Shown one piece after another: positions 1-9,829 of a DNA stretch of 55,548 nt; positions within the stretch are counted from its first letter, which is position 1; the number at the start of each line of letters is the position of its first letter. The stretch is from NCBI GenBank assembly GCA_015179025.1, contig WHUX01000293.1:1-55548 (forward strand). The letters run 5' to 3'. The position numbers were made by a program, and so were the translations under genes. The notes under the pieces are model-generated. The model made no database searches. It worked only from the letters and a program-made list of their open reading frames with translations, and was not told the DNA's origin. The DNA comes from Terfezia claveryi (lineage: Eukaryota > Ascomycota > Pezizomycetes > Pezizales > Pezizaceae).

Positions 1-155
1 AAGATCTATGACAAGATGTTGATGGCTATCATAAGAGCGTTCGAGGAGTGGAGGCCACACCTGAAGTCAGCTAAAGGGATTATTGAGGTATTATCAGATC
101 ACAAAAACCTTGTGTATTTTACAACCACCAAGCTGCTCAACCGACGGCAGGCTAG
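1..155 (+). pseudogene. Gypsy RNase H fragment cut by the left edge
   Basis: Frame 1 is open from the window edge and reads the RNase H region of a Ty3/gypsy polyprotein: IYDKMLMAI, then [18 protein letters not shown] and LNRRQA. These motifs match the same region of element C near 16.8-17.0 kb and element D near 52.0 kb, so it belongs to that family. The frame ends where the LTR of element A begins at 156. The sequence right of element A (6005 onward) does not continue this RNase H, so the fragment is not simply the left half of an interrupted copy. Confidence 0.85.
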
Positions 156-647
156 TGTCATGGCGTTAATTTACTTGCGAGCTATTTGACACCCGAACAG
201 GCTTGTTTGAGTGTCAGCACGGTATTTGAATTTACTTGCGAGCTATTTGACACCCGAACAGGCTTGTTCGAGTGTCAGCACGGTATTTGAATTTACTTGC
301 GAGGTATTTGACACCCAAACAGGCTCGTTTGAGTATCAGCAGGCTTGTTCGAGTGTCTTAATACTAGAAGGGATTAGAGAGGTGGATCGCGGAGTATCAC
401 CTGCGATAGCAGGTGACGTCAAGTTAGACGGGTGCCACACCTTTGGCCACGGCAATCGTGTATATAGGAAACCTTAGTTGTCGTTTCTTGTTCTTGTTCC
501 TTACGCAACGTCTTGTATTATAACCTGGGTAATACAGACTCTGCCTTTTGTCCTGATACTCCAATCTACGGTAATAGTTTCATCTTCGTGCGCTCCTTAG
601 AGTCACGTCTTTAGTTATAGCCACAGCCATCGACTTACGCCGTTACA
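156..647 (+). repeat. 5' LTR of element A
   Basis: 492 bp, TG to CA. It contains 61-bp tandem units starting at 171, 232 and 293 (the last partial), each holding an imperfect dyad GACAC-C-CGAACA-GGCT-TGTTCG-A-GTGTC. Downstream lie a near-palindrome at 398-415 (CACCTGCGATAGCAGGTG), a perfect CRE/ATF-type site TGACGTCA at 414-421 and a TATA box at 461-466. GCAACGT at 505-511 is complementary to the segment just after the LTR and is the inferred start of R. Confidence 0.93.
461..466 (+). promoter_or_regulatory. TATA box of the element A 5' LTR
   Basis: TATATA lies 44 nt upstream of GCAACGT (505-511), the inferred 5' end of the transcript. The same TATATA is at 5818-5823 in the 3' LTR. Confidence 0.6.
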
Positions 648-649
648 CT

Positions 650-656
650 ACGTTGC
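650..656 (+). promoter_or_regulatory. Candidate self-priming primer-binding site of element A
   Basis: Immediately after the LTR and two bases (CT) comes ACGTTGC, the exact complement of GCAACGT at 505-511 inside the LTR. No tRNA-type TGG start is present. Tf1-type elements prime reverse transcription by folding the transcript 5' end onto such a site. Element C has the same layout with a different, matching sequence. Confidence 0.5.
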
Positions 657-696
657 ATTGATACACTCTACTGAGCGCAACCTCTAGCTACGAACA

Positions 697-1902
697 ATGA
701 CTCAGCCCGTTGTTGAATTGCCGGCCGCTATTGTCGACCTAGTTCCTCATTTACGAACTGCGTTGAACTCAGCAAACCAGGACTACACTGGAATACTCAA
801 TGAAACCATTACCCTACTAGATCAGCTACTAGGGCTACCAGACCGACGACAAGATATTGTAATATTACGAACCCAAGTAACGAACTTAATGAATCAACTC
901 ACGGCGCGGCAACAAGAAGACACAACCTTACGCACAGCCACTCAAGAGTTACAAGATGAAGTAACTACTCAAGAGACAGTAATTAATGAGCTTCGAATAC
1001 AGTTGGAAGATATGAGGGCTATCAATATGACTTTGGCTCGGTTGCAACCAGGAGAAGGAGGGGGTCATTCGGAGAAGATACCCAACCCAGAAAAATTCTC
1101 TGGAAAAGACCGAAATAAGCTGCGCCCTTTCCTTACCCAACTACGACTAAAGGCTGCTACTTATAGTGACGAACAAGCAAAACTTTGACTAGCAGTAAAT
1201 TCCTTAGCTGAAGATGCTCTAGATCAGGTTACCCCTTACGTTGAAAACGATATGGTGAACTTAACCAACCTAGCAGCACTTATTACCATTCTCGAAAATG
1301 CATTCGGCGATCCAAATCGAGTAGCCAACGCAGAGTACAAACTACAAACGATGATTCAGGGGGCTAGGGAGTTCACTGCCTATTTTGTCGAATTTCAACG
1401 ATATACAGCTGAAACGAGTTGGGGTAATACTGCTAAGTTGGCAGCTCTAAAGTGCAGACTTTCCTACCAACTACAACAAGATCTCCTCGCCATACATCCT
1501 GAGCTCACGGAGTTTAACGAGTATGTGGAGGTTTGCCAAAGGCTAGATACTCGTTACCGCGCGCTACAAACCCAAATGCGTAATCGTGTTGGACCAACGC
1601 CCCGAATGATATCACACCCTACGGCTCCCGCTCCAGTTAACCCCCAAATAGTCCAAACTCTCTCTACCTCTACAGCCACGGGTACTCACCCTGGGCCCAT
1701 GGATTTGTCTGCAGGAAGGAAGAAGATATCTCCAGAGGAAAAAGCAAAGAGAATGGCTGAAGGGAGGTGCTATTATTGTGGAGGAATGGGACATGGGGTT
1801 AGAACTTGCCCACACGTACAAAAACGTACCCTACAAGTTGCCGAAACGGTTATGGAAAATACGAATAAGGGACTAGAAGTTGGGGAACAGGCAAAAGAGT
1901 AG
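697..1902 (+). pseudogene. gag: gag of element A, one nonsense codon
   Basis: The frame starts at the first ATG after the LTR and encodes about 400 residues of a Ty3-type capsid/nucleocapsid protein, which would package element RNA in cytoplasmic particles. Residues 60-115 are coiled-coil-like (heptad-rich, many Q and E). The capsid-like part includes AEYKLQTM and FTAYFVEFQRY. A nucleocapsid zinc knuckle, C-YY-C-GGMG-H-GVRT-C (CX2CX4HX4C), lies near residues 357-370. A single in-frame TGA at 1186-1188 follows QAKL; the frame is otherwise open on both sides, so this looks like one CGA-to-TGA transition, the type RIP makes. The frame ends with TAG at 1900-1902, inside a frameshift signal. Confidence 0.9.
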
Positions 1903-1935
1903 CCTCACCTCAGAAGGATGGCACTGAGTTGAGGC
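1890..1935 (+). promoter_or_regulatory. gag-pol -1 frameshift signal of element A
   Basis: GGCAAAA (1890-1896) sits in gag frame as G-GCA-AAA, followed by 5 nt and a 12-bp stem: GCCTCACCTCAG (1902-1913) pairs with CTGAGTTGAGGC (1924-1935), one mismatch, 10-nt loop. The stem overlaps the gag stop. Reading on after a -1 slip enters the open pol frame. The heptamer is one base off the canonical GGGAAAA seen at the same place in element C, so slippage may now be weak. Confidence 0.6.
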
Positions 1936-4900
1936 AGGATAAATTTCTGGACTCTTTAAGCATTTCCAGTTCGTCTTTGCAGTCTTCAGAGGAAGAGTTT
2001 TTGGATGGGAATCACCTTGTGGTTAGTTGTGAATTAAACGATAATGGTTCCAGAATCCTTACTCATGCCCTGATAGACTGTGGAGTAACGGGTTATGCAT
2101 TTATACACCAGGCATTGGCAAGCCATCACCAACTCCCCCTTTATAAACTCAATAATCCCGAATACTAGAAGTCATTGATGGGCGACCAATCGAGTCAGGG
2201 ACAATCACACACATTAGCAAGCTAAAGCTAATAATTGATCAGCACGAAAGGAACTTCCACTGTTTATTACCAAACTAGGCCACTACCCCATAGTATTAGG
2301 ACTTCTATAGCTACGACGTCATGATGTGAATATCCGTTTCACTAAGAACACTGTTACTTTCGACTCCGATTTTTGCCTCCACCATTGTTGTGAAAAACCC
2401 TCGACCATAAAGGGTATCTCAATTCCAGTTCCAGAAAACCCTCGAATTGCCCTTATTGCAGGATCAACCTTTAGTCGCCTAGTTAAAAAAGCAAAGCAGG
2501 TGGAAACAGCCTTCCAGACAACTATCTACGAACTTAACATGGCTTTAAAAGATCCTGAACAACAACCTAAGACGGAGGAGGATAAGATGAAGGAACTAGT
2601 GCCTTCTGAATACCACGAATTTCTTCCATTATTTAAGAAGGCTATTGCGGAAATCCTCCCCCCCACCAACCTTACGACCATAAAATTCCTCTTAAAGAAG
2701 GATTTACTCCCCCTTTTGGACCTCTATACTCCCTATCAAAACCAGAGTTAGAGGCTCTTAAAGTATGGCTGGAAGAAAACCTGTCCAAAGGATTTATTCG
2801 TGCCTCCTCATCTCCCGCAGGTGCACCTATCTTATTTGTTAAGAAGAAGGATGGATCCTTGTGTCTTTGTGTGGATTATTGTGGTCTTAATGATGGTACC
2901 ATCAAGAACCGATACCCACTATCCCTTATGCGAGAGACTTTGACTAGACTTTCTAAGGCATGATACTATACGGCTCTTGACATTAGAAGCACTTACAACC
3001 TCATCCAGATGGCGGAAGGAGAGGAATGGAAAACAGCATTCCGAACTCGTTATGGCTTATATGAGACCTTAGTTATACCTTTCAGCCTCACAAATGCTCC
3101 TGCCAGCTTCCAACATTTTATTAATGATGTTCTCGATCCCTTCCTTGACAATTTCTGTACAGCTTATCTTGATGACATTTTAATATATAGGGATACCCTC
3201 GAAGAACACCGAACACATGTTACCAAGGTATTGCAAGCTCTCCAAAAAGCCGGCCTCTACCTAAAACCCGAGAAGTGTGAATTTTATGAGACCACGGTCC
3301 ACTACCTGGGCATGATTATATCAGCAGAAGGGATACAAATGGATCCAGCTAAAGTTAAGGCCGTAATGGACTGGGAATCCCCAATTAACCTTCATGATGC
3401 TCGTGCTTTTCTAGGATTCGCCAATTTTTATCACTGGTTTATCAAAGACTTCTCCAAGATTGTGGCTCCTATCGTGAAACTAAGAAAAAAAAATACAACC
3501 TGGCATTGGAGCGACGAATACCAGAAGGCATTCCAAAACCTTAAAACAGCGTTTACTTCCGCTCCCGTTCTCCAGCATTTTGATCCCGACCGTGAAATTA
3601 TAGTAGAAACAGATGCATCAGACTACATTTCTGCTGGAATTCTTTCGCAATATGACGATAATAGCATACTTCACCCTGTTGCTTACTTCTCTAAGAAGCA
3701 CTCACCAACTGAATGCAAAATGAGATTTATGATAAGGAATTAATGGCTATTATCCGATGCTTCGAAGAATGGCGAGCTGAATTGGAATCCATCCCCCATC
3801 TAATCAAAGTACTCTCAGATCACAAAAATCTAGAATACTTTATGTCAACAAATCTCCTCAACCGCCGTCAAGCTCGATGGTCAGAATTTCTTTCCCGCTT
3901 CAACTTCAAGATAGTTTACCGTCCAGGTAAAGCAGGGGGAAAACCAGATGTATTAACAAGAAGGTTAGGAGACCTTCCAAAGGAAGGAGATGAACGTATA
4001 AGGTTTCAAAATCAAGTTGTTCTCAAACCTCACAATTTAACAATCAATACGACAGTAGAAGAGCTGGAACTAGAGGACTTGTTAAATAGGGGTTTTGAAG
4101 TTGATCCACTACCAAGAAAGACATTAGCTAAGCTGCAACAAGGAGAGAAGCGATCTAAGGATATCTCGCTAGCCGAATGTGAAGAGGATAATGGAAAGCT
4201 AAAATATTGTAGGCGGATATATGTACCAAATTATATGCCTCTAAAGTTACGTCTAATCCAGGACCATCACGATAATCCAGTAGCGGGGCATCCAGGGTGA
4301 TCCAAGACACTTGAGCTTATCTTGCGACAATATTATTGGCCAAAAATGCATAAGAATGTTGATCAGGAGTACGCAATTGTCACCCCTGTCAACGTGCTCG
4401 AACGACACGACATGCCCCATACGGCATTCTTCGACCACTCGCAATTCCACAAGGTACTTGGCAAGATATCTCCATGGATTTCATTATTGGGCTACCCTGG
4501 TCAAATGGATACAACGCAATTTTGGTAGTAGTATGTCGACTAACTAAAATGCGGCACTTTATTCCCTGTCGTGATACCACTACTGCAGAGCAATTAGCAG
4601 ATCTATATGCTCGGCATATCTTCCGCCTCCATGGTCTTCCTAGAACAATTGTATCAGACCATGAGTCTCAATTCATCTCTCACTTTTAGAAAGCTCTCTG
4701 TTAAGTGCTTAAGATTCAACCTCTCCTGTCCACACCGTTTCACCCTCAAACTGACGGCCAGACCGAACGAGTCAATGCCACTCTAGAACAATACTTACTG
4801 GTGTATGTTAATTATTTGCAGGATGACTGGGAGAACTGGTTGTATCTCGCCGAGTTTGCAGCTAATAATCAAGCTTCTGAAACAAATGGGTCATCTCCCT

Positions 4901-5561
4901 TCTTTGCGAATTATGGTTATGACCCACTATGGCAATTTGATTTCGAGGAAAAGCCCATACGACCTGATGAGCGGAGTCCTATAGAGGTGGCCGGGAAGAT
5001 CAAGGAAATAACGGAACACTTACAAAACGAGATGGCTAGGGCGCAGGCATGGCAACAGGAGCAAGCAGACAAAGGACGAGATAATGCTCCAGTATTCAAG
5101 GAGGGAGATCTGGTTTGGTTTAATAGCCAGCACATTACAACACAACGGCCAAGTAGAAAGCTCGACCATAAACGGATTGGCCCCTACAAGATCATAAAGG
5201 TCATATCCCCCTATACATACGAACTCGATTTCCCCGCTAGTGTACATTATCATCGAGTCCAGCATGTTTTACTTCTCGACCCGGCAAACAATAATCCCCT
5301 ACCTGGGCAATACAATCCCCCACCTCTACCAGTGATAGTTGATAATGAGCAAGAGTGGCATGTGGAAGAAATTTGGATTCTCGTCTTCAGAGGAAGAAAT
5401 TAGAGTACTTAGTGAAATGGGTAGGGTTTGAAAGACCAGACTAGGAACCGGCAACAAACATCAACAAACTCAAGGCTATTGATGATTTCCACAGGCGAAA
5501 TCCGAGTATACCAGGACCATTGCCGGAAGACGAAGTTAAAGCCTCAAGGGACTTCTGCCGT
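1897..5561 (+). pseudogene. pol: pol of element A (PR-RT-RH-IN-chromodomain), frameshifted
   Basis: Enters in the -1 frame from gag. Protease: ALIDCG at about 2067-2084, a DCG in place of the usual D[ST]G. Reverse transcriptase about 2750-3480, with [20 protein letters not shown] and the catalytic YLDDILIY. RNase H about 3590-3960: [24 protein letters not shown]. Integrase: HHDNPVAGHPG, then CHPCQRA in another frame, MDFIIGLPW (first D), IVSDHE (second D) and HPQTDGQTERVN (E). Chromodomain about 5350-5500: EWHVEEI, then LEYLVKWVGFE across a stop. Damage includes TAG at 2166-2168, TGA at 2961-2963 and several indels (for example near 3720 and 4380-4480). Original length was about 1,200 codons. 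The product cannot be made intact. Confidence 0.92.
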
Positions 5562-5573
5562 AAGAAGGGATAT
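5562..5573 (+). other. Polypurine tract of element A
   Basis: AAGAAGGGATAT directly precedes the 3' LTR. Such tracts resist RNase H and prime plus-strand DNA synthesis. Confidence 0.6.
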
Positions 5574-6004
5574 TGTCACGGCGTTAATATACTTGCGAGC
5601 TATTTGACACCCGAACAGGCTTGTTCGAGTGTTAGCACGGTATTTGAATTTACTTGCGAGGTATTTGACACCCGAACAGGCTTGTTCGAGTGTCAGCAGG
5701 CTTGTTCGAGTGTCTTAATACTAGAAGGGATTAGAGAGGTGGATCGCGTAGTATCACCTGCGATCGCAGGTGACGTCAAGTTAGTCAGGCGCCACTCCTT
5801 TGGCCACGGCAATTGTGTATATAGGAAGCCTTAGTTGTCGTTTCTTGTTCTTGTTCCTTACGCAACGTCTTGTATTATAACCTTGGTAATACAGACTCTG
5901 CCTTTTGTCCTGATACTCCAATCTACGGTTATAGTTTCGTCTTTGTGCGCTCCTTGGAGTCACGTCTTTAGTTATAGCCACAGCCATCGACTTATGCCGT
6001 TACA
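5574..6004 (+). repeat. 3' LTR of element A
   Basis: 431 bp, TGTCACGGCG to CGCCGTTACA-type ends. Same layout as the 5' LTR but one 61-bp unit fewer (492-431 = 61). It carries a perfect 18-bp palindrome CACCTGCGATCGCAGGTG at 5755-5772 that runs into TGACGTCA (5771-5778), and TATATA at 5818-5823. Confidence 0.93.
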
Positions 6005-6019
6005 ATTTTGTAGCTTTTC

Positions 6020-7500
6020 CTCTTCATGCTTTCTACTCTTCCTTCTACCCTAGTTAGTTTAACTTTCACTTTAGTCTTATCAAGCTTCTCGGATCTCTCT
6101 TTTCTTTTCTCTAGACACTAGTTTTTGTAATAGTCTTCCCCGCAAACTATGCAGGGTCCTAAGCTTTTATCAGAGGGTTTGGCTTGATTTTTCCTTATTT
6201 TTGATTTTGGAGTTTAGGGACTTAGATCCTATGATGCTTTCTTCTTCATCTCCTTCTTTCTTTTTTCTACTTATAGTACTGTAACCTGAGTTCCTCTCGA
6301 AAATCTGCCAGGTGTAGGTGGCGGTACGACATCACTGCTACCTCTAGAGCATATTTCTCTAATCCTTTCCATATCTCGTGCATTACATCCCTATCTAAGA
6401 TAGAAGGTTTGGCTTATATATACAGGTTTAGTTTTCCATAGAAGTAGTAATTTGATATTTCCTTCCATAGTTTGAATACCCACTTATCCGTAAGTTCTTT
6501 CAATTATCTTGAATCTTTACTGAACGCCTCCTGAAGGACCTGTTTCCAACCTTCTATCTCGTTCAGGTATCTCATCTTGTAATCATTCAGTATCATAAAT
6601 TAGTCCTTGACTAGGCCCTTTAGGATTTTTGGTTTAGTTTTGGTAACTTCTACATTACAATAAAATTTTGCAGATACTTCCAGTTGTTTGATGATATATT
6701 CAATATTCTCTCCATTGAAATCTATAAGGTCTTTTGCTTATAGGAAAGTATTGTGTCTCTCTAGGTGTTTGTCACCTCTTCCCTAATCTCTGTTATAATT
6801 CCATCTATTATACTGGTCTTTAATCTTATCCTTAGCTCTAGAAGTTGAGTATTCTCTTTCCTGGCTTTCCTTTTACTTGCCTTCTGAAAAGTTGAGTAGT
6901 GTACTAAACATCATATGGGGTCTAAGTAAGTTTGTAAAGATAGGTTTATCATCTTGAGTAGTGTCTTCGAGTCTTGTTTTAGGGATAGTTACTAAGAGTC
7001 AGGGTTTGAGGCCTTTACTATTGGCTTTCTCTATCTGATCTATTTTCTTTATGACCTTGCTTATCTTTTGATAAAACATGTTCATTAGGGTTGCTATCTC
7101 TTTCTTTCGATCTTCTTCTATCTGATAGACGATTTTATTGAAGTCCAAGAAATAGTTGTTATCCTAATATCTACTATGTTTCTCCTTTTATTCAACTTGT
7201 GCTAGTGGAGACTCTCTGTATGCCTCTTGGTATCACTATTCAAGTAAAGTCAAGAGGCTTGAGTAGAGTTTGGGTAGTTTGAGATGGCTTGTTGAGAGTT
7301 CCTCCTCCTATCTTACTGACTCAGGCCCTTCTGGGTTCTATTCCTCCAAATTCTCTTCTTATTCAAAGGTATCTTCGATATCTTCCCAGTTGTCATGGTG
7401 GGAGGGGAATACGTTTCTGAATAGGGTTTGGAAAATCTTAGACAAGGCTTTGAAGTCATCCGCCTCTTTTCTATTCAATTTACCCCTACATATTCTTTAG
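6020..7500 (-). pseudogene. RIP-degraded gag-like frame of another retroelement
   Basis: Read on the minus strand, one frame stays protein-like for over 1 kb with scattered stops where Q or W would be expected. Recognisable stretches are IDFNGENIEYIIKQLEVS, KPKILKGLVKD, MRYLNEIEGWKQVLQEAF, VFKLWKEISNYYF and LHLADFREELRLQYY. The pattern (a fold like FNG.NIEYII followed by helices) resembles gag of some fungal gypsy elements. It is inferred to be gag by that resemblance and by an LTR-like stretch upstream of it on its own strand. No pol from this element is visible: element A abuts its 3' end at 6005. Confidence 0.55.
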
Positions 7501-7960
7501 ACTGGGGTTCTCTTCATCTTGTTGAAAGTGAAGGTTTTAGTTCTTGTCTTATTGTGAGCAGTTATCACCAACAAGGTTTAGCTGAGGCACCACGGGTGCA
7601 AGTAAGGGGGTTTTGAACCTTGGGTTTAGTTTTAGAAAGACTTGCCTCATAGAGGCACCTGAGTTGGATGGGGGAGTCCCTAGACAATAGAGTAAGAATA
7701 GAGGCAAAGGGGGAGATCTCTTTCGCAAAAGTGAAATGGGCCCTCAGCAGAAAAATGAGGTGTTGCTACTAACTATAAGAGCAAAAGATAGTATGCTCTT
7801 TATATTCTTGCCTCAGGGGCTTTCTTGAGAGGACTCCCTCCCTCTCTATATATATAGGTCTCTGATAGTATACTAGTTCCTTCCTCTTTCCTCTTCCAGG
7901 AGTCCTTTTCTCTCTATGTATACAGGTTTAGCTATATTTACAGGTCTAGTATTTTTCCTT
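7500..7960. other. LTR-like leader with TATA box, no coding frame
   Basis: On the minus strand this stretch has a TATATATA at about 7844-7851 and lies just upstream of the gag-like pseudogene, so it may be that element's 5' LTR or leader. No second copy in the window confirms its ends. Confidence 0.3.
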
Positions 7961-8079
7961 TAAGTAAGAGAAACTTACAGTATCTCTATAGTTATAGCCT
8001 ATCTACAATATTTCATCACTTGTCTATATACTCTGAGTCTTATAGATACCATTACCCAACAATTCTCTTACAACTATAT

Positions 8080-9670
8080 TAATATTGAGAGAATTACTTG
8101 TAGCAGCCTCTGATGAGCCTATGGCTGATACTGATAATGATAGTATTGTTCAGATATAGCAATGAGGTAAACAATTCATAGAGCAATATTATAGTCTCTC
8201 ATCTCAGATTCTATAGTTCCAAAAATATTAGTGTATCTCCCATTAGTAGATAGGACTTAGATCAATATCCTTCTCCTCTCCTGAACCTATTAAATGATTA
8301 GTCGCTTTATCTATAGTACTATCTATCAATCTAGAACCCTATACCAAGGACAAGTAACTAGTAGCTCGCTACCACACCCCTGTTGATCCTGGATATAATG
8401 CCATAAAGGTATAAGGTTAGGAACTAGAAGCAGAAAAACAAGTTGCACTTCTACAAGTATAGTAGCTTCACTAGACACAATTAGTATATACAGAATTTAT
8501 TTAGTAAAACGTAGTAGATATCTAGAATACAGCAAATACTGCTATCAACAAATATATACAACTATTAAATAATATATAAAGTACACCCTCTTAGATCCAG
8601 GACCTTATTATTTCTAGACAAACAAGCCAGAAAAAGAAGTTCCAGATGATTCATCTCAATCTCCAATACCTTAAGGGACAGGCAAACTACTACAATAATT
8701 AATAGTAACTATGGTTTACTAGTATTGAAGGATAGTTTATAAGTTTTAAACAAAGACTTACTTAGGTAGAATAGTCAGTACAGGATCCTCAATCTATACA
8801 CCCACTAGCAAATATGGCATAGAGACTCAAGCAAGTAGCAAGTGATATGCTACTACCTTCTCTACTACTAGTAGTAAAATAATAACCTAGAAACCTCACT
8901 CCTCTACTACTACCTCTAGTAGAACTTGAGATCTTCAAGGATAAGCAAATCAAAGACAAGGTACTACTTTCAAATAAATTTAAGTAAGACCAAAAACATC
9001 TTGAAGGCTAGATCCTTTAAATAGACAATTATTTTTTTATCACTCTCACCTAAAATGAAGACCAAAAGCTAGCTTATAATAGGTTATTAATAGATAAAAA
9101 GGCATTAGATTGGTAGAAAGCTAACTGAGTTAAATATTATACTTAGAAAAATATTACAGAAGCTATAGAACTATATTATGGAGATTACTACTAGGCAGAA
9201 TGAGTATATTATAACCTAGCAGCACTAAAGCAGACTGGTTCTATCTTGGATTACCTGATAGAGGTAGATAGGCTTAACAATTATACCAAACTATTTGAAA
9301 TGCAGTTTATTAATATTATAATCTCTAACCTTTCCTATGATCTCTATAAGTCAATAGCTTACTATGAAAACTTTAGCACCTTCCCTCATCAATAGAAATA
9401 GAAACTCATTGAAATGGATATCATTACTACTGAGTGTCCAAGCAGTAACTGTCATGCCCCTCCAATTCAGCCAATATCAAAGAAATAAACCTTTAATAAA
9501 TAAGTACAACTTTGAGGAGGTAATGCTACAACTACAACTACTAGTCATAAATCAACAACTTTACCAAGTGGATTAATCCACTTCCCTTAATATACTTTCA
9601 ACAAACAAGTAAAAGTAAGATAATGTATATAGTGTGGAAGGAGCAACCATCTGTCCAAAGATTGTAAGGA
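8080..9670 (+). pseudogene. gag: gag remnant of element B
   Basis: AT-rich sequence with many stops. Homology to a second copy on the minus strand at 40.81-41.57 kb fixes its start (ATATTGAGAGAATTACTTG against ATATTAAGAGGATTACTTAG). A zinc knuckle survives near the 3' end: C-I-stop-C-GRSN-H-LSKD-C at 9624-9665, a CX2CX4HX4C pattern with one stop inside. This is the nucleocapsid of a Ty3-type gag. No functional product is possible. Confidence 0.7.
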
Positions 9671-9829
9671 GAATAAATGATTGAAAACTTCTTCTCCTCT
9701 TAAAAATACTATTACTTACAACCAAAACTAGGAGCACACTAATAAGAAGGTTCAAACTAATAAAGGATACCTTAAGATTCCTAAACTTGGTTCTGAGAAA
9801 GAGTTGGGAAAAGAGTGAGGGGTATATCA

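Larger units (their letters stand above)
156..6004 (+). mobile_element. Element A: Ty3/gypsy chromovirus with two LTRs
   Basis: A 5.85-kb LTR retrotransposon with LTRs at 156-647 and 5574-6004, a gag frame, a pol frame in the -1 phase, and domain order protease, reverse transcriptase, RNase H, integrase, chromodomain, which defines Ty3/gypsy chromoviruses. LTR ends are TGTCAYGGCG and CGCCGTTACA, near-perfect inverted repeats. A purine tract precedes the 3' LTR. The LTRs differ at few sites apart from one 61-bp repeat unit, so the insertion is fairly young, but one stop in gag and several frameshifts in pol make it non-autonomous. No 5-bp target duplication is present: the left flank is GCTAG and the right flank ATTTT. 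Confidence 0.95.
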
